A DNA stretch of 58,173 nucleotides, taken from NCBI GenBank assembly GCA_910575545.1, contig CAJTFH010000024.1, forward strand, positions 1-58,173, given 5' to 3'. A program made the translations under genes and the position numbers. Shown here piece by piece: positions 19,165 to 28,382 of the stretch. Source of the DNA: Bacteroidales bacterium. GTDB taxonomy: Bacteria > Bacteroidota > Bacteroidia > Bacteroidales > Muribaculaceae. Under the pieces are notes generated by a model. The model was given only the letters and a program-made list of their open reading frames with translations, ran no database searches and was not told the DNA's origin. The stretch's first letter is position 1. Every line of letters begins with the position of its first letter.

Positions 19165-19199
19165 GATTTATAAATCGTATAAATTTTATAAGTCGTATA
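19165..19199. repeat. 35-bp intergenic repeat, copy 2 (after araB)
   Basis: Second copy of the element at 15906-15940, in the same orientation, directly before the araB terminator. It contains TATAAGTCGTATA, related to the TAAGTCR heptamers seen elsewhere in the window. Confidence 0.65.
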
Positions 19200-19221
19200 A
19201 CGTTATATTACTGATTCCCTT

Positions 19222-19266
19222 ATGAACAACACCCCCTGCGGCCGAACCGCAGGGGGTGTTGTTCAT
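19222..19266. terminator. Bidirectional terminator between araB and the secreted-protein gene
   Basis: Perfect 20-bp stem (19222-19241 with 19247-19266; ATGAACAACACCCCCTGCGG) and a 5-nt loop CCGAA, placed between two convergent genes. Flanking T-runs are weak, but the stem is very stable and can serve both strands. Confidence 0.8.
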
Positions 19267-19281
19267 AGGGGATGTCGGTGG

Positions 19282-22089
19282 TTATTTCACGGTGACTTTT
19301 TTGCCGCCGATGATGTAGATGCCTGCGGGGAGGCTGGCAATCTGGTCGGCATCTGCGTCGGAAATCAGAAGCATACCCTGGAGGTTGTAAACGTCGAGAC
19401 GCTCGTTTGCGTCGACAGAAACGTTTTCAACTCCTGCGGGTGTGCTGATTTCTACTTTGAAGGCAGGGTTGGCGTGACCGCAGTTATATTGTAGCATCGG
19501 GTCGTTCCCCCATTCCCCGTCGCCGAATGTTCCTTGCGGAACAACAACGTTGTAGGTCTTGCCTGCGTCGAATTCGTGCTTGATAACGAGATACCATAAT
19601 GTGAGGTCGTCCCAGTCGTAGTCGTTGCTGATATTGGCTCCTTCAACGGTTTTGCCTTCAGCATCTTCAAGTGTGATGTTGTTGGCAACGTCATAGTTAA
19701 TCTGAACTTCGCCGGGGAACTGGAGGGTTACCTTAACTTCAGTGGCATCGTCATTGAATTTGTATGAGGTCTTGGTGGTCTTGAAGTCGTAGACAGTCTG
19801 GTCAGTTACTTCACCGTTGATGGTGTAGCTTACGAATGTCTGTTTGCACCCTTCCGATTCGAATTCGCTACCCAAGTTGAAGAATGCAGCCGGAATGTAG
19901 ACAACATATTGTCCGGGAGCGGTGATGGCTTCTTCAAGAGACATTTTTATCTTGGTGGGGTATTGGCCGTCATCGTTTTTTCCGAATTCAACCACTTCGT
20001 AGTTGTTGGGGAATGTTGCGAAGATGGTTTCTCCTGACAGGTTTCTTACGGTTATCTTTTTTGGGCTGTAAGCATATTGTATCATTCCTCCTGTGGGGCC
20101 TTCGGGGCAGGAAATGAAGATGTCTTTCAGTTCGGTTATTTCTCCTTCCTCCGGTTCAATGGTGAGGTCGTGAGAGCCGAGATAGCATGTGTATGTGAAA
20201 CTGAAGTAGGAGTCTGCTCCGGCATCGGTTCCGGCGAAGACTGCACGGCCTTCGGCATCGGTTACATAGAGGCTTACAGCAAGCGACCCTCTGGTCATAT
20301 TGATGACGTCTTCAGGGATGACGATGGTCATTGATTTGTGGTCGTCGCTGTATGTTACGTCGTTTTCGGTAATCGGCACTTCAGCCATCTGACCGGTCGG
20401 GAAGGCGCTGCGCGTTAGGTCGAGCTGAACGTAGTCTGTGAATGTAATGGTGAATTTGCCATCTTCAACAGAGTTGATCTCGTGGGTTTGGGGGTCGGGG
20501 GTGATGCTTACGAATTCAGCTGCGGCATATTGATAGCCCGGTGTGGTTCCCGAAATCTTGGCTTTGAAAGTGCCGAGAAGGATACGCGAGTAGGGGGGGG
20601 TCTCAAAATCGTATAGTTCTGCGCGGAATTCGTATTCATGGCCTTCCTGGAGAATGAGTTCGCGGCCGAATTCGATGAAGGGCACTTCATCGTCTTGCCA
20701 GAACACGCCACGGTCTTCGGGAAGAGTGCGGCGTGCGTGAGATTCGAGCACGCGCATTTTGTCTTCGGCAAGTGCGTTCTTGTCTTCGATTTCCACGCGG
20801 AGATAGCCTACAGCGAGGTTATTGGTGGTGTTGAAAAGTAGACGAGTGCCTTTGGGGAATGCTGCAAGAGAGTTCTCGGCTAAAAGAGTTGCAGGTTCTG
20901 TATCGGGGAACACATATTCGATGCTTGTCAGTTCGGCTTCGTCATCGGAGCCGCCAGACTTGATTCCTGTCAGGTTGTAGGTGTATTCAAGTGTGGGGTT
21001 TGCTTTGCCGCCGGCTCCGGTTTCGATGAATATGGCATCGCCGAATGTGCCTTCTGCGATTGTCAGCTTATAAGTGCCGTTTTGCGGAAGCTCTTTTTCC
21101 AGACCTTCCATGACAACGATGAAATTACCCTTCATGAAGTGTGAGAGGTCGTTGATGTTGACTTCTTTACTCCAATTGGCTTCGGGGCATGCGAATACAG
21201 CCTTGGCTTCGGGTTTTACTTTCACAGAAGGATCGAATGCAATTGAAATGTTGCCGAAATATTCACTCACGTTGATTGTGGCGCCATCGGCAGGATATAC
21301 TGTTGTAGGGCTAAGATCGTAGGCGGTCTCACCGCTTGCTCCGGTAACGGTGTATTTTATCACAATCTCCTGATCAAGAGTGGTTGGTTCATCTTGAATA
21401 ATGAGCGACAAGCATCCGGCTGCGAAAGTGACAGTGTAATCACCGGCTTCTGAAAGAGGCTTGGCTGGTGTCACAATCATGTTGTGGTAATTTGTATTGT
21501 CGTCTTTGAAGGTTACTCCACAGTAATCAACTCCGTCTTTTTTGATTGAAACTTTGTCGGCAGACTGATTAGATGCATAATAGAAGTCATACTTTGGAGA
21601 AGACAGCACGATTTCTGTAACAGCTGGCACCTTGCCATTTGCCGGACTAACAGTTATGTCATGTGGATAGGTGGGAGCAGGAGCTTCAGCCTCAATAGTA
21701 TATGTAAATTTCAGGTCTGTGTCGTTCCATGGGAGCTTTGTTCCATTGGCATCATCGATAAGAGAACCGGCAGGAATGCTTAGCACATATGTGCCGGCTT
21801 CAGTGGCAGGAGTGGTGAACCCGAAATTCAGTCGGTTACACTCCAATGCATCGTCGGTTATTGTGACTGTGCAGAAATCTGCTCCGTCTTTCAATACTTT
21901 GATTTTACCCTCGGGATCTTGTTCAGCTGGCAGAGAGAATGCCTCAATATCCGGCGCCAGTATGCTGACTGTTGTCAGACTTTCCACAGTGCTGCCCGAT
22001 GCAGGTTCTACAGTGTAGTTGAGGGCCGCGGCAGAGAATGCCGTCAGGCCGACTGCAGCCGTCAGAAGGGATGTATAAAACTTCTTCAT
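19282..22089 (-). CDS. Large secreted beta-domain protein with C-terminal sorting tail
   Basis: 935 residues, no assigned function. A signal peptide (1-22, MKKFYTSLLTAAVGLTAFSA) precedes at least six Ig/fibronectin-like beta domains of 110-140 residues with recurring motifs such as YTVEPASGSTV, DITVSPANG and AGTYVLSIPAGSL. The end reads LDVYNLQGMLL ... SLPAGIYIIGGKKVTVK, the form of Bacteroidales type-IX-like C-terminal sorting domains, so the protein is probably exported to the cell surface. A TATATTTG box at 22220-22213 (minus strand) may be its -7 element, though the -33 element is poor. It is convergent with the arabinose operon; a link is not shown. Confidence 0.85.
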   Translation of the reverse strand: MKKFYTSLLTAAVGLTAFSAAALNYTVEPASGSTVESLTTVSILAPDIEAFSLPAEQDPEGKIKVLKDGADFCTVTITDDALECNRLNFGFTTPATEAGTYVLSIPAGSLIDDANGTKLPWNDTDLKFTYTIEAEAPAPTYPHDITVSPANGKVPAVTEIVLSSPKYDFYYASNQSADKVSIKKDGVDYCGVTFKDDNTNYHNMIVTPAKPLSEAGDYTVTFAAGCLSLIIQDEPTTLDQEIVIKYTVTGASGETAYDLSPTTVYPADGATINVSEYFGNISIAFDPSVKVKPEAKAVFACPEANWSKEVNINDLSHFMKGNFIVVMEGLEKELPQNGTYKLTIAEGTFGDAIFIETGAGGKANPTLEYTYNLTGIKSGGSDDEAELTSIEYVFPDTEPATLLAENSLAAFPKGTRLLFNTTNNLAVGYLRVEIEDKNALAEDKMRVLESHARRTLPEDRGVFWQDDEVPFIEFGRELILQEGHEYEFRAELYDFETPPYSRILLGTFKAKISGTTPGYQYAAAEFVSITPDPQTHEINSVEDGKFTITFTDYVQLDLTRSAFPTGQMAEVPITENDVTYSDDHKSMTIVIPEDVINMTRGSLAVSLYVTDAEGRAVFAGTDAGADSYFSFTYTCYLGSHDLTIEPEEGEITELKDIFISCPEGPTGGMIQYAYSPKKITVRNLSGETIFATFPNNYEVVEFGKNDDGQYPTKIKMSLEEAITAPGQYVVYIPAAFFNLGSEFESEGCKQTFVSYTINGEVTDQTVYDFKTTKTSYKFNDDATEVKVTLQFPGEVQINYDVANNITLEDAEGKTVEGANISNDYDWDDLTLWYLVIKHEFDAGKTYNVVVPQGTFGDGEWGNDPMLQYNCGHANPAFKVEISTPAGVENVSVDANERLDVYNLQGMLLISDADADQIASLPAGIYIIGGKKVTVK

Positions 22090-22328
22090 GCTAAAAATTG
22101 TGTTAATAATGGATTTATTGAATAATTATGGATATTCGGTGAACCTAAGCGACTGTAAATCGCGTTGATGAATGATGGGACGGTTGAATGGCGTTGATTT
22201 TATAGTGATTTGCAAATATAGCATTTTTTTGAAACATCTGGCAGATTAGGCCGATTTTTTTAGAATCTGTAGGCCATTTTAACTTTCCGGCGATGTTTCT
22301 CAGCCGCTTTCGTGATGAGACGCATCCT

Positions 22329-22766
22329 TTAACGGAGATTTTTTATGACTTTAGTAACCACGCCCCAAACTGCGAAATCGTCTTCAGGTGTGACTTTAAT
22401 TGGCGGAAAGCTGTCGTTGGCCGGACGGAGCCAGATTTCCCCTCTGGCGCGGTTGGTCAGATCGAGATATTTCATTGAGAATTCACCGTTTATCACTGCC
22501 ACCACGATATCGTTGTTGCGGGGTTGCAACGACCGGTCAACAACGATTATATCACCTTCATCGATACCGGCGCCGACCATCGACACCCCCATGACGCGGG
22601 CATAGAAAGTCGCCGCCGGGTGCGGCACCAGCTCCCGGTTGAAATCAAGAGTGCGGTCTATGCCCCCTTCTGCGGGCGAAGGGAATCCGGCCCGTATCCC
22701 CCCGTCGGCAAACGGCAGCGGCAGCTCCGCCGCAAACCTCCCTCTGTAAATTTCCAGTTCGTTCAT
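22329..22766 (-). CDS. umuD: UmuD-like S24 peptidase
   Basis: 145 residues of the LexA/UmuD S24 family: self-cleavage site with the Ala-Gly pair (RAGFPSPAE), nucleophile Ser in VMGVSMVGAGI, general-base Lys in EFSMKYLD. UmuD' normally joins UmuC as DNA polymerase V in SOS mutagenesis. No umuC is next to it: the next gene downstream on the strand is the large secreted protein, 240 nt away. A TACTTTTG box (22794-22787) fits the -7 element. A HumD/phage-type regulator is a less likely alternative. Confidence 0.87.
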   Translation of the reverse strand: MNELEIYRGRFAAELPLPFADGGIRAGFPSPAEGGIDRTLDFNRELVPHPAATFYARVMGVSMVGAGIDEGDIIVVDRSLQPRNNDIVVAVINGEFSMKYLDLTNRARGEIWLRPANDSFPPIKVTPEDDFAVWGVVTKVIKNLR

Positions 22767-22834
22767 GTCGATATTTTTCTACTTTGCAAAAGTAATGATT
22801 GAAAATGAGCTTCAGACGATTTTTGATGTTAAAG

Positions 22835-22865
22835 TTGCAGATGTCGGATTAAAGGGCTAACTTAG
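22835..22865 (+). promoter_or_regulatory. Promoter of manC
   Basis: TTG at 22835-22837, 20 nt, TAACTTAG at 22858-22865 (one mismatch to TAnnTTTG). The leader would be about 75 nt. Confidence 0.45.
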
Positions 22866-22948
22866 CACACGGAGGATTGTGGGAATTGATATTGGCGGGC
22901 GCACATCTGTGTTTCCTGCTATGAACCGCTATTAGGATTTTAAAGGCT

Positions 22949-24031
22949 ATGATAGACAAGCATCGTTATTGTGTGATTATGTGTGGGGGAATCGGCAGCC
23001 GTTTCTGGCCCTACAGCCGGTCGTCGCGCCCCAAACAATTTATTGACTTTTTAGGCACCGGGCGCAGTCTGCTACAGATGAGCTATGACAGGATTCTGCC
23101 TATAGTGTCAAAGGAGAATGTGCTGATTGTTACCAATGAGATTTATGCTCCGTTGGTGCGCGAGCAGTTGCCGGAACTGTCTGAAGACCAGATTCTGCTT
23201 GAACCGGCCCGTCGAAACACGGCGCCATGCATTGCCTGGGCGGCCTATCACATTGCGGCAAAAGACCCGCAGGCAAGCATAATGGTTGCACCGAGCGACC
23301 ATCTGATTACCCAGGAGGCGCTGTTTGAGAAGGCGATAATAGATGGCTTCGAATTTGTAGAGAAAAACAATGCCCTGCTGACACTTGGCATCAAACCGAC
23401 CCGCCCTGAGACCGGATATGGCTACATACAGGTGGGGCAACCAGTTGAGGGCGGTTTTTTCAAGGTCAAGACTTTCACCGAGAAACCAAAACTGGAACTG
23501 GCCGAGGTGTTTGTTGAATCAGGCGAGTTTTTCTGGAATTCAGGCATCTTCCTTTGGAAGGCCCATAATATCATTGAAGAACTGAAGCAGCATGCTCCCG
23601 ATGTGGCTGATGTTTTTGAATCGGGGAAAGGGGCGTATGGCACTCCGGCTGAGCGTGAGTTTATCAACCGTGCTTTCCCGGGATGTGTCGGCATATCCAT
23701 CGATTTTGCTGTGATGGAGAAATCGCGCAATGTGTTTGTTGAGTGTGTCAGCTTCGGATGGAGCGATCTCGGCACATGGAGCGCCCTCTATGACAATTCT
23801 CCGAAAAACCGCGACAGCAATGTGACCCAGAACTGCAATGTGTTGGCTTATAATGCCGAAGGCAATATTTTCGCGGTCAACGGCGAGAAACTTATTGTTG
23901 TTGACGGTCTGAAAGATTACATTGTTGCCGATTCAGGCGATGTTCTGCTGGTTTGCCCTAAGGGTGAGGAGCAACGCATCAAGCAGATGGTCAATGATGT
24001 GCATTTGGCTTTCGGCGAGAAGTATTTGTGA
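22949..24031 (+). CDS. manC: Mannose-1-phosphate guanylyltransferase
   Basis: Makes GDP-mannose from mannose 1-phosphate and GTP for surface polysaccharides and GDP-fucose. The 360-residue protein is the short, single-domain form without the C-terminal isomerase domain. Signature CGGIGSRFWPYSRSSRPKQF at the N-terminus (pyrophosphorylase loop), FTEKPKLE, FFWNSGIFLWK and SFGWSDLGTW further on. It stands alone between promoter 22835-22865 and terminator 24206-24238. Confidence 0.95.
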   Translation: MIDKHRYCVIMCGGIGSRFWPYSRSSRPKQFIDFLGTGRSLLQMSYDRILPIVSKENVLIVTNEIYAPLVREQLPELSEDQILLEPARRNTAPCIAWAAYHIAAKDPQASIMVAPSDHLITQEALFEKAIIDGFEFVEKNNALLTLGIKPTRPETGYGYIQVGQPVEGGFFKVKTFTEKPKLELAEVFVESGEFFWNSGIFLWKAHNIIEELKQHAPDVADVFESGKGAYGTPAEREFINRAFPGCVGISIDFAVMEKSRNVFVECVSFGWSDLGTWSALYDNSPKNRDSNVTQNCNVLAYNAEGNIFAVNGEKLIVVDGLKDYIVADSGDVLLVCPKGEEQRIKQMVNDVHLAFGEKYL

Positions 24032-24205
24032 TTTAAGAAGCAAGAAGCCGGAAGTTGTAAGTTTCGTGGCTAATTTCGTCAGACGGAATCTGACAAGTCT
24101 GACATCTCGGACATGTCAGATGGGTATGATGTGGCAAAATCAGATGAACCGCTTTTACCACCGGCTTTAAAGGATTGTTATTTTTAGCGGGAATGATTAA
24201 AAATT

Positions 24206-24238
24206 GGCCGCCGGACTCTAACGCAGGGTCTGGCGGCC
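24206..24238. terminator. Terminator between manC and the DUF4954 gene
   Basis: GGCCGCCGGAC (24206-24216) pairs with GTCTGGCGGCC (24228-24238), 11 bp with one G-U pair. On the minus strand AATTTTTAAT follows, so it suits the DUF4954 transcript; on the plus strand GTTCTTACTT follows. The rest of the 24032-24448 gap holds heptamer-like repeats (24036-24075, 24408-24428) and a small CTGACAT/ATGTCAG hairpin near 24100, and no gene. Confidence 0.65.
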
Positions 24239-24407
24239 GTTCTTACTTAAAAATGGTAATGCCTGTCGCTCCGGATGTGTGTTACCGTTGTTTTGAAGCT
24301 GGGCCGGAGCATGGCTATATATCTATTGCTTTATTATCTGCTTCTTTGACTGCGCACCCGGAAAAAGGTTTAATCGGGGGGGAGAAAAAAGTCTCAAGTC
24401 GCTCAAA

Positions 24408-24428
24408 CAAGTCGTAAGTCGCAAGTGA
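24408..24428. repeat. Heptamer repeat (YAAGTCG x3)
   Basis: CAAGTCG-TAAGTCG-CAAGTGA, three consecutive 7-bp units. The adjacent gene ends at 24449 with codons AAG-TCG-TAA, which is the same unit. Confidence 0.6.
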
Positions 24429-24448
24429 GATGTTTTGCAGACATTAAC

Positions 24449-26434
24449 TTACGACTTCTTCAACCTCGACAATAAATCGTCGCGGAGGGCGGTTTTGGTG
24501 GTAATGTGGTCGAGAACCATGCGCACGAATGGATCGCGCTCGAAATCGCCGCGCACTTGCTCGAAATCAATCTGGCGGTTGTGGTCTGAAGAGGTGTCGA
24601 GTCCGAAGCCTATGCGTGCTACGGATGAAAATTCCTTGCGGGCGTCGTCGTAGAGTTTACGGTCGAGTGTCACCACGCTGTCGCACCATCGGCGGGCGAT
24701 TTCAGCAATGTCGGCGGCTGTCAGTTCGCAGCACTCTTTCCCCCACCACCGGCGGAAGTTCTCGACCACCCATGTCCATTCAAGGTCATAGTAGTTTTCG
24801 GCCATTTCCTTCAGGCGGTAGTTGACCTGGGCGAGCGATGTTATTGAGCCGTCGGCAATGCCGTTGCAGAGTGATTTTATTTCGCTTTTGGGTGCAATCA
24901 GCCCCGAAAGATCGAGCCATTCACCTCCGCCTGCACCCATGGTGGGGCGGAGCAGACGGCGTATGTCGTTGTCTGATTCAAGGGTTGCCCCTTCGAGGCG
25001 TTTGAGCACGGAGTTGCCCATGAATTTGTCAATCGCCAGCCGGTAGTAGTCTCGCCCCTTGCGCAGGGCTGATGCGCGCATTGCCAGCCCTTGGTATGAA
25101 TAGATTTCAGAGGTTATGCCTGCGGTGCGCTCGATGTCGTCGAGCAGGGAGATGCCGTCGAACATTTTCGAGACGGTGTAGGGGCTGAGCAGATTGAAAT
25201 TGATGTAGTCGAGTTTTTCGGCTGTGCGCCGTTTGTCGCGTTTTGGCCATTTCATGGCGTCGCGTATAGTGCCTACGCTTTTGAGGTTCACCCCCGGCAC
25301 GATGTGTGGCGTGCCGTTGTTCTCAATCAGGTAGGAGAATGGGAGGCGCGAGGTGTCGGGATGGTTCACGTGCCTTCCCATCACGAGTGAGAATGCCCCG
25401 ATGTGTGCCGGCCACAGGATGTAGCTGTCGGATGTTGTTTTTGAGCCTCTGTCAACCACGCCCTGGTGTATGGGCCCGAGTTTATACATGTGGTTGCTTT
25501 GGTTTGAGCCTGAACCTGCGTTCAGGAATGAGAACATACCGGCAATCAGCAGGCTGGATTTGTGCATCGTGACTGTGTAAGGCCCGGCGAAGATTGCGGC
25601 AGATTCGCCGTTTTCACATGCGCAGTTGGCGAAGAACAGGGAATCATGGGCTGAGAAAAGCCGTGTGAGCGACGTGGCTTGTCCGACGAAGGTGTGGACG
25701 AGCACTGCACCGTCGTCGACTTTTGCCCCGGCGCTTATTATGAAGTCGTTGGCCATTACATTGTCGCCGACATATACCGGGTCGTCGGGTAGCGACATGA
25801 TAGAGCCGTTGTCGAGCCGTTTGGCGCCACAGACCGTTGCCTCCGGACCGATATATACGTTTTTGATTGTGCCGGCGTTGATGATTGTGACGTTGCGGCT
25901 GATTACGCCATAGGGTGTGCGTCGGCTGTCGGCATAGTCGTTGATGAGACGGCGCATGTTTGCGATGAGAGCCTTGTCGTGGCGGTACATCGCGATGATG
26001 TAGGCTACATGAGCCGACAGGCAGTCGCATATGGGCACCTCGCGGCCGCCGGTTTCGTTAAGCACCGAAACCTCAACCCCGTTCCCAAACGAGGAATCGC
26101 CGGTGGCGATTAGCGATGCGGTGTTTTCGATGATGACATTGTCGGAGATATGGTAGTTGGCTATATAATTGCCGATGCGCTTGATCAGAACATCATTGCC
26201 GATTTCGCAATCGTGGATGGTGGCATCGTAGATGCCGGCCGCCATGGGAATCATCCCGTCGCGGACCACGACCGAGTCGGTTGTGCCGAGGCATACCCGG
26301 CCTGAGAAGGTTACATAACTGTAGTGTTCCGGTCTGAACGGGTCGGCCACTTCAATCAGGTTCCAGTCGTTGCACCGGCATGAGTTGGCTTTCAGTGCGT
26401 TGATTTCAGCTGGTGTGAGTTTTCGGTAGGTCAT
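24449..26434 (-). CDS. DUF4954 family protein (left-handed beta-helix)
   Basis: 661 residues from the ATG at 26434 (MTYRKLTPAEI); the longer frame upstream runs into rmlC and is rejected. It matches the Bacteroidales DUF4954 family over its length: a hexapeptide-type left-handed beta-helix core with blocks such as NGVEVSVLNETGGREV, FIISAGAKVDDGA, NAGSGSNQSNHMYKLGP and SDSYILWPAHIGAFS, followed by a helical C-terminal region (SEIYSYQGLAMR). Function is not known; the fold suggests acyl or nucleotidyl transfer to sugars. It follows rmlC on the same strand with a 73-nt gap, so probably one operon. Confidence 0.88.
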   Translation of the reverse strand: MTYRKLTPAEINALKANSCRCNDWNLIEVADPFRPEHYSYVTFSGRVCLGTTDSVVVRDGMIPMAAGIYDATIHDCEIGNDVLIKRIGNYIANYHISDNVIIENTASLIATGDSSFGNGVEVSVLNETGGREVPICDCLSAHVAYIIAMYRHDKALIANMRRLINDYADSRRTPYGVISRNVTIINAGTIKNVYIGPEATVCGAKRLDNGSIMSLPDDPVYVGDNVMANDFIISAGAKVDDGAVLVHTFVGQATSLTRLFSAHDSLFFANCACENGESAAIFAGPYTVTMHKSSLLIAGMFSFLNAGSGSNQSNHMYKLGPIHQGVVDRGSKTTSDSYILWPAHIGAFSLVMGRHVNHPDTSRLPFSYLIENNGTPHIVPGVNLKSVGTIRDAMKWPKRDKRRTAEKLDYINFNLLSPYTVSKMFDGISLLDDIERTAGITSEIYSYQGLAMRASALRKGRDYYRLAIDKFMGNSVLKRLEGATLESDNDIRRLLRPTMGAGGGEWLDLSGLIAPKSEIKSLCNGIADGSITSLAQVNYRLKEMAENYYDLEWTWVVENFRRWWGKECCELTAADIAEIARRWCDSVVTLDRKLYDDARKEFSSVARIGFGLDTSSDHNRQIDFEQVRGDFERDPFVRMVLDHITTKTALRDDLLSRLKKS

Positions 26435-26507
26435 ATGGTGTAATGGTAAAGTAGTGGTAATAACAGATAGGTAGGGTATGAGTGAACCTGCGTGGCGCTG
26501 TGTGTGT

Positions 26508-27071
26508 TTAAGGGTCAACAGCCACGATTTCGGCAGCCAGTCTGAGTGGCAGGGCGTCGAGGTCTTTAGGCGAGATGTTGTAGCCCCCTTCGATTTCTGG
26601 CCATGCAATACCGATGTCGGGGTCGTTGAACTGCAACGTTGCTTCGGCCTGTGGGGCGTAGAAGTTGTCGACTTTATATTGGAACACCGCTGTCTCGCTA
26701 AGCACCATGAACCCATGGGCGAAATGGCGCGGGATGAAAAGCTGCAGGGCGTTTTCCGCACTGAGTTCCATGGCGAAATAGCGCCCTAAAGTAGGTGAGC
26801 CGGGCCGGAGGTCAACAGCTACGTCGAGTACCCGCCCCATTGAGACCCTGACGAGTTTTGCCTGTGAGAATGAGCCTCTTTGGAAATGGAGGCCGCGGAG
26901 CACTCCCCGCGACGAAAGTGATTCGTTGTCTTGCACAAAGCTGACGTCTGTGCCGGTTGCCAGGGTGAATTCATCGAGGCGGAACGTCTCCATGAAATAG
27001 CCCCGTTTGTCGCCAAAGCGTTGTGGTTCAATAACCCACAGCCCCTTTATGCCGGTTTCGGAATATTTCAT
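26508..27071 (-). CDS. rmlC: dTDP-4-dehydrorhamnose 3,5-epimerase
   Basis: Third enzyme of dTDP-L-rhamnose synthesis. The 187-residue cupin protein shows the catalytic His region LRGLHFQRG, the RHFAHGFMVLS motif and the Tyr-bearing QYKVDNFYAP. Start ATG 27071 (MKYSETGIKGLWVIEP) is the normal one. The other rml genes are not in this window. It is divergent from the GlmU-like gene. Confidence 0.95.
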   Translation of the reverse strand: MKYSETGIKGLWVIEPQRFGDKRGYFMETFRLDEFTLATGTDVSFVQDNESLSSRGVLRGLHFQRGSFSQAKLVRVSMGRVLDVAVDLRPGSPTLGRYFAMELSAENALQLFIPRHFAHGFMVLSETAVFQYKVDNFYAPQAEATLQFNDPDIGIAWPEIEGGYNISPKDLDALPLRLAAEIVAVDP

Positions 27072-27080
27072 CGGCTAATA

Positions 27081-27111
27081 TTGTGATTTATGTGCAAATT
27101 TAGTATTTTTG
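27081..27111 (+). promoter_or_regulatory. Promoter of the GlmU-like gene
   Basis: TTG at 27081-27083, exactly 20 nt, TATTTTTG at 27104-27111; full match to the Bacteroidetes consensus. Leader of about 20 nt. Confidence 0.65.
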
Positions 27112-27136
27112 CGTTAAAATAGAAAAACGAGGGATT

Positions 27137-28339
27137 ATGAAAAATAACATCATACTTTTCGATGTGCCTGCGGTGAGGGAGAATCTTTTGCCGTTGAGTT
27201 ACACGCGTCCGGTAGCCGACTTTCTTGTCGGTATCACCACGCTTAGGCAGAAATGGGAAGCGTTTGTCAAAGATGGCAGGTTTTCTTATCTGACGGTTGA
27301 TTATCTGTCGGAAAAATTCCCCGTGGAAGACTGCGGAGAGAACCTGTTTATTGCATCCCATGTGATTGCCACGCAGCATATGGCTGAGTGCGTTGTTGCG
27401 TTGAAGCCCGGTAAGGCGCTTTTGGCAGATACGCGCGGTGGCGAGCGCATACTTTTGGCTGTGCGCGGCAGTATGGACGATTTCATGCGTTTCAGCGAGC
27501 GGCATGATGGGTGTGAAGTGTTTGAAGATAAGGTTGATGCCATTACGAATGTGTATGACATATTCATGCTTAACGGGAGGCAGATTGAGGAAGATTTCGA
27601 GGTGCTTACCAAAGGGCGCGAAGGCCAGTCGATTCCCCGGAGCAATACGGTGATCGGTGACCCCGACTTGATTTATATAGAAAGCGGCGCCATTGTGGAG
27701 GGGGTGGTGCTGAACGCATCGCATGGCCCGATATATGTGGGGCGCCATGTCGATATCATGGAGGGGAGTTGTCTGCGCGGCCCGATTGCATTGTGTGAGC
27801 ACAGCACCGTGAACATGGGCACTAAAATCTATCCCGGCACAACCCTCGGCCCGTGGTGTAAGGTGGGAGGCGAACTCAACAATGTTGTCATGTTCGGTTT
27901 TTCAAACAAGGCTCACGACGGGTTCTTGGGGAATGCCGTAATCGGAGAGTGGTGTAACCTGGGCGCCGGATGTGTGGCTTCAAATCTGAAAAACGATTAT
28001 ACGGAAATCAAGCTGTGGAACTATCCTTCGCACCGTTTCCTCCGCACCGGCCTGCAGTTCTGCGGCCTGATTATGGCCGACCACTCAAAGGCCGGCATCA
28101 ACACGATGTTTAACACGGCCACCGTGGTGGGCGTAGGGGTGAATATCCACGGTTCCGGTTTCCCAAGGAATTTCATCGCGTCGTTCAGCGAGGGCGGGCA
28201 TGCCGGATTCACCGACCTTCCGATGGAGAAGTTCTTCGATACCGCCAGCCGCATGATGGCGCGCCGTGGCAAATCGCTGTCGGAGGCCGACCATCGCATT
28301 TTCTTGGCAATCAGGGAGATTGCGGAGAATTATAAATAG
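27137..28339 (+). CDS. GlmU-like sugar nucleotidyltransferase family protein
   Basis: 400 residues; belongs to the Bacteroidetes GlmU family proteins, in which a divergent nucleotidyltransferase-like N-terminal half (1-~180) precedes a left-handed beta-helix acyltransferase-like half (IYVGRHVDIMEGSCLRGPI, MGTKIYPGTTLGPWCKVGG, VVMFGFSNKAHDGFLG, GCVASNLKNDY). The N-terminus reads NNIILFDVPAVRENLLPLSYTRPVADF and lacks the LAAGxGxR loop of true GlmU, so uridylyltransferase activity is doubtful. It is probably not the housekeeping GlmU. Confidence 0.85.
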   Translation: MKNNIILFDVPAVRENLLPLSYTRPVADFLVGITTLRQKWEAFVKDGRFSYLTVDYLSEKFPVEDCGENLFIASHVIATQHMAECVVALKPGKALLADTRGGERILLAVRGSMDDFMRFSERHDGCEVFEDKVDAITNVYDIFMLNGRQIEEDFEVLTKGREGQSIPRSNTVIGDPDLIYIESGAIVEGVVLNASHGPIYVGRHVDIMEGSCLRGPIALCEHSTVNMGTKIYPGTTLGPWCKVGGELNNVVMFGFSNKAHDGFLGNAVIGEWCNLGAGCVASNLKNDYTEIKLWNYPSHRFLRTGLQFCGLIMADHSKAGINTMFNTATVVGVGVNIHGSGFPRNFIASFSEGGHAGFTDLPMEKFFDTASRMMARRGKSLSEADHRIFLAIREIAENYK

Positions 28340-28342
28340 TAG

Positions 28343-28356
28343 GAAGTCATAAGTCA
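28343..28356. repeat. Heptamer repeat (GAAGTCA-TAAGTCA)
   Basis: Two 7-bp units directly after the stop codon of the GlmU-like gene; same consensus TAAGTCR as at 24408 and 32785. Confidence 0.55.
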
Positions 28357-28382
28357 GAAATTGTGGGGGGGTAAGTAAAAAA

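Noticed and set aside
27068-27802. 244-codon minus-strand frame
   Set aside because: Shadow of the GlmU-like gene, no family resemblance, and it covers that gene's promoter.
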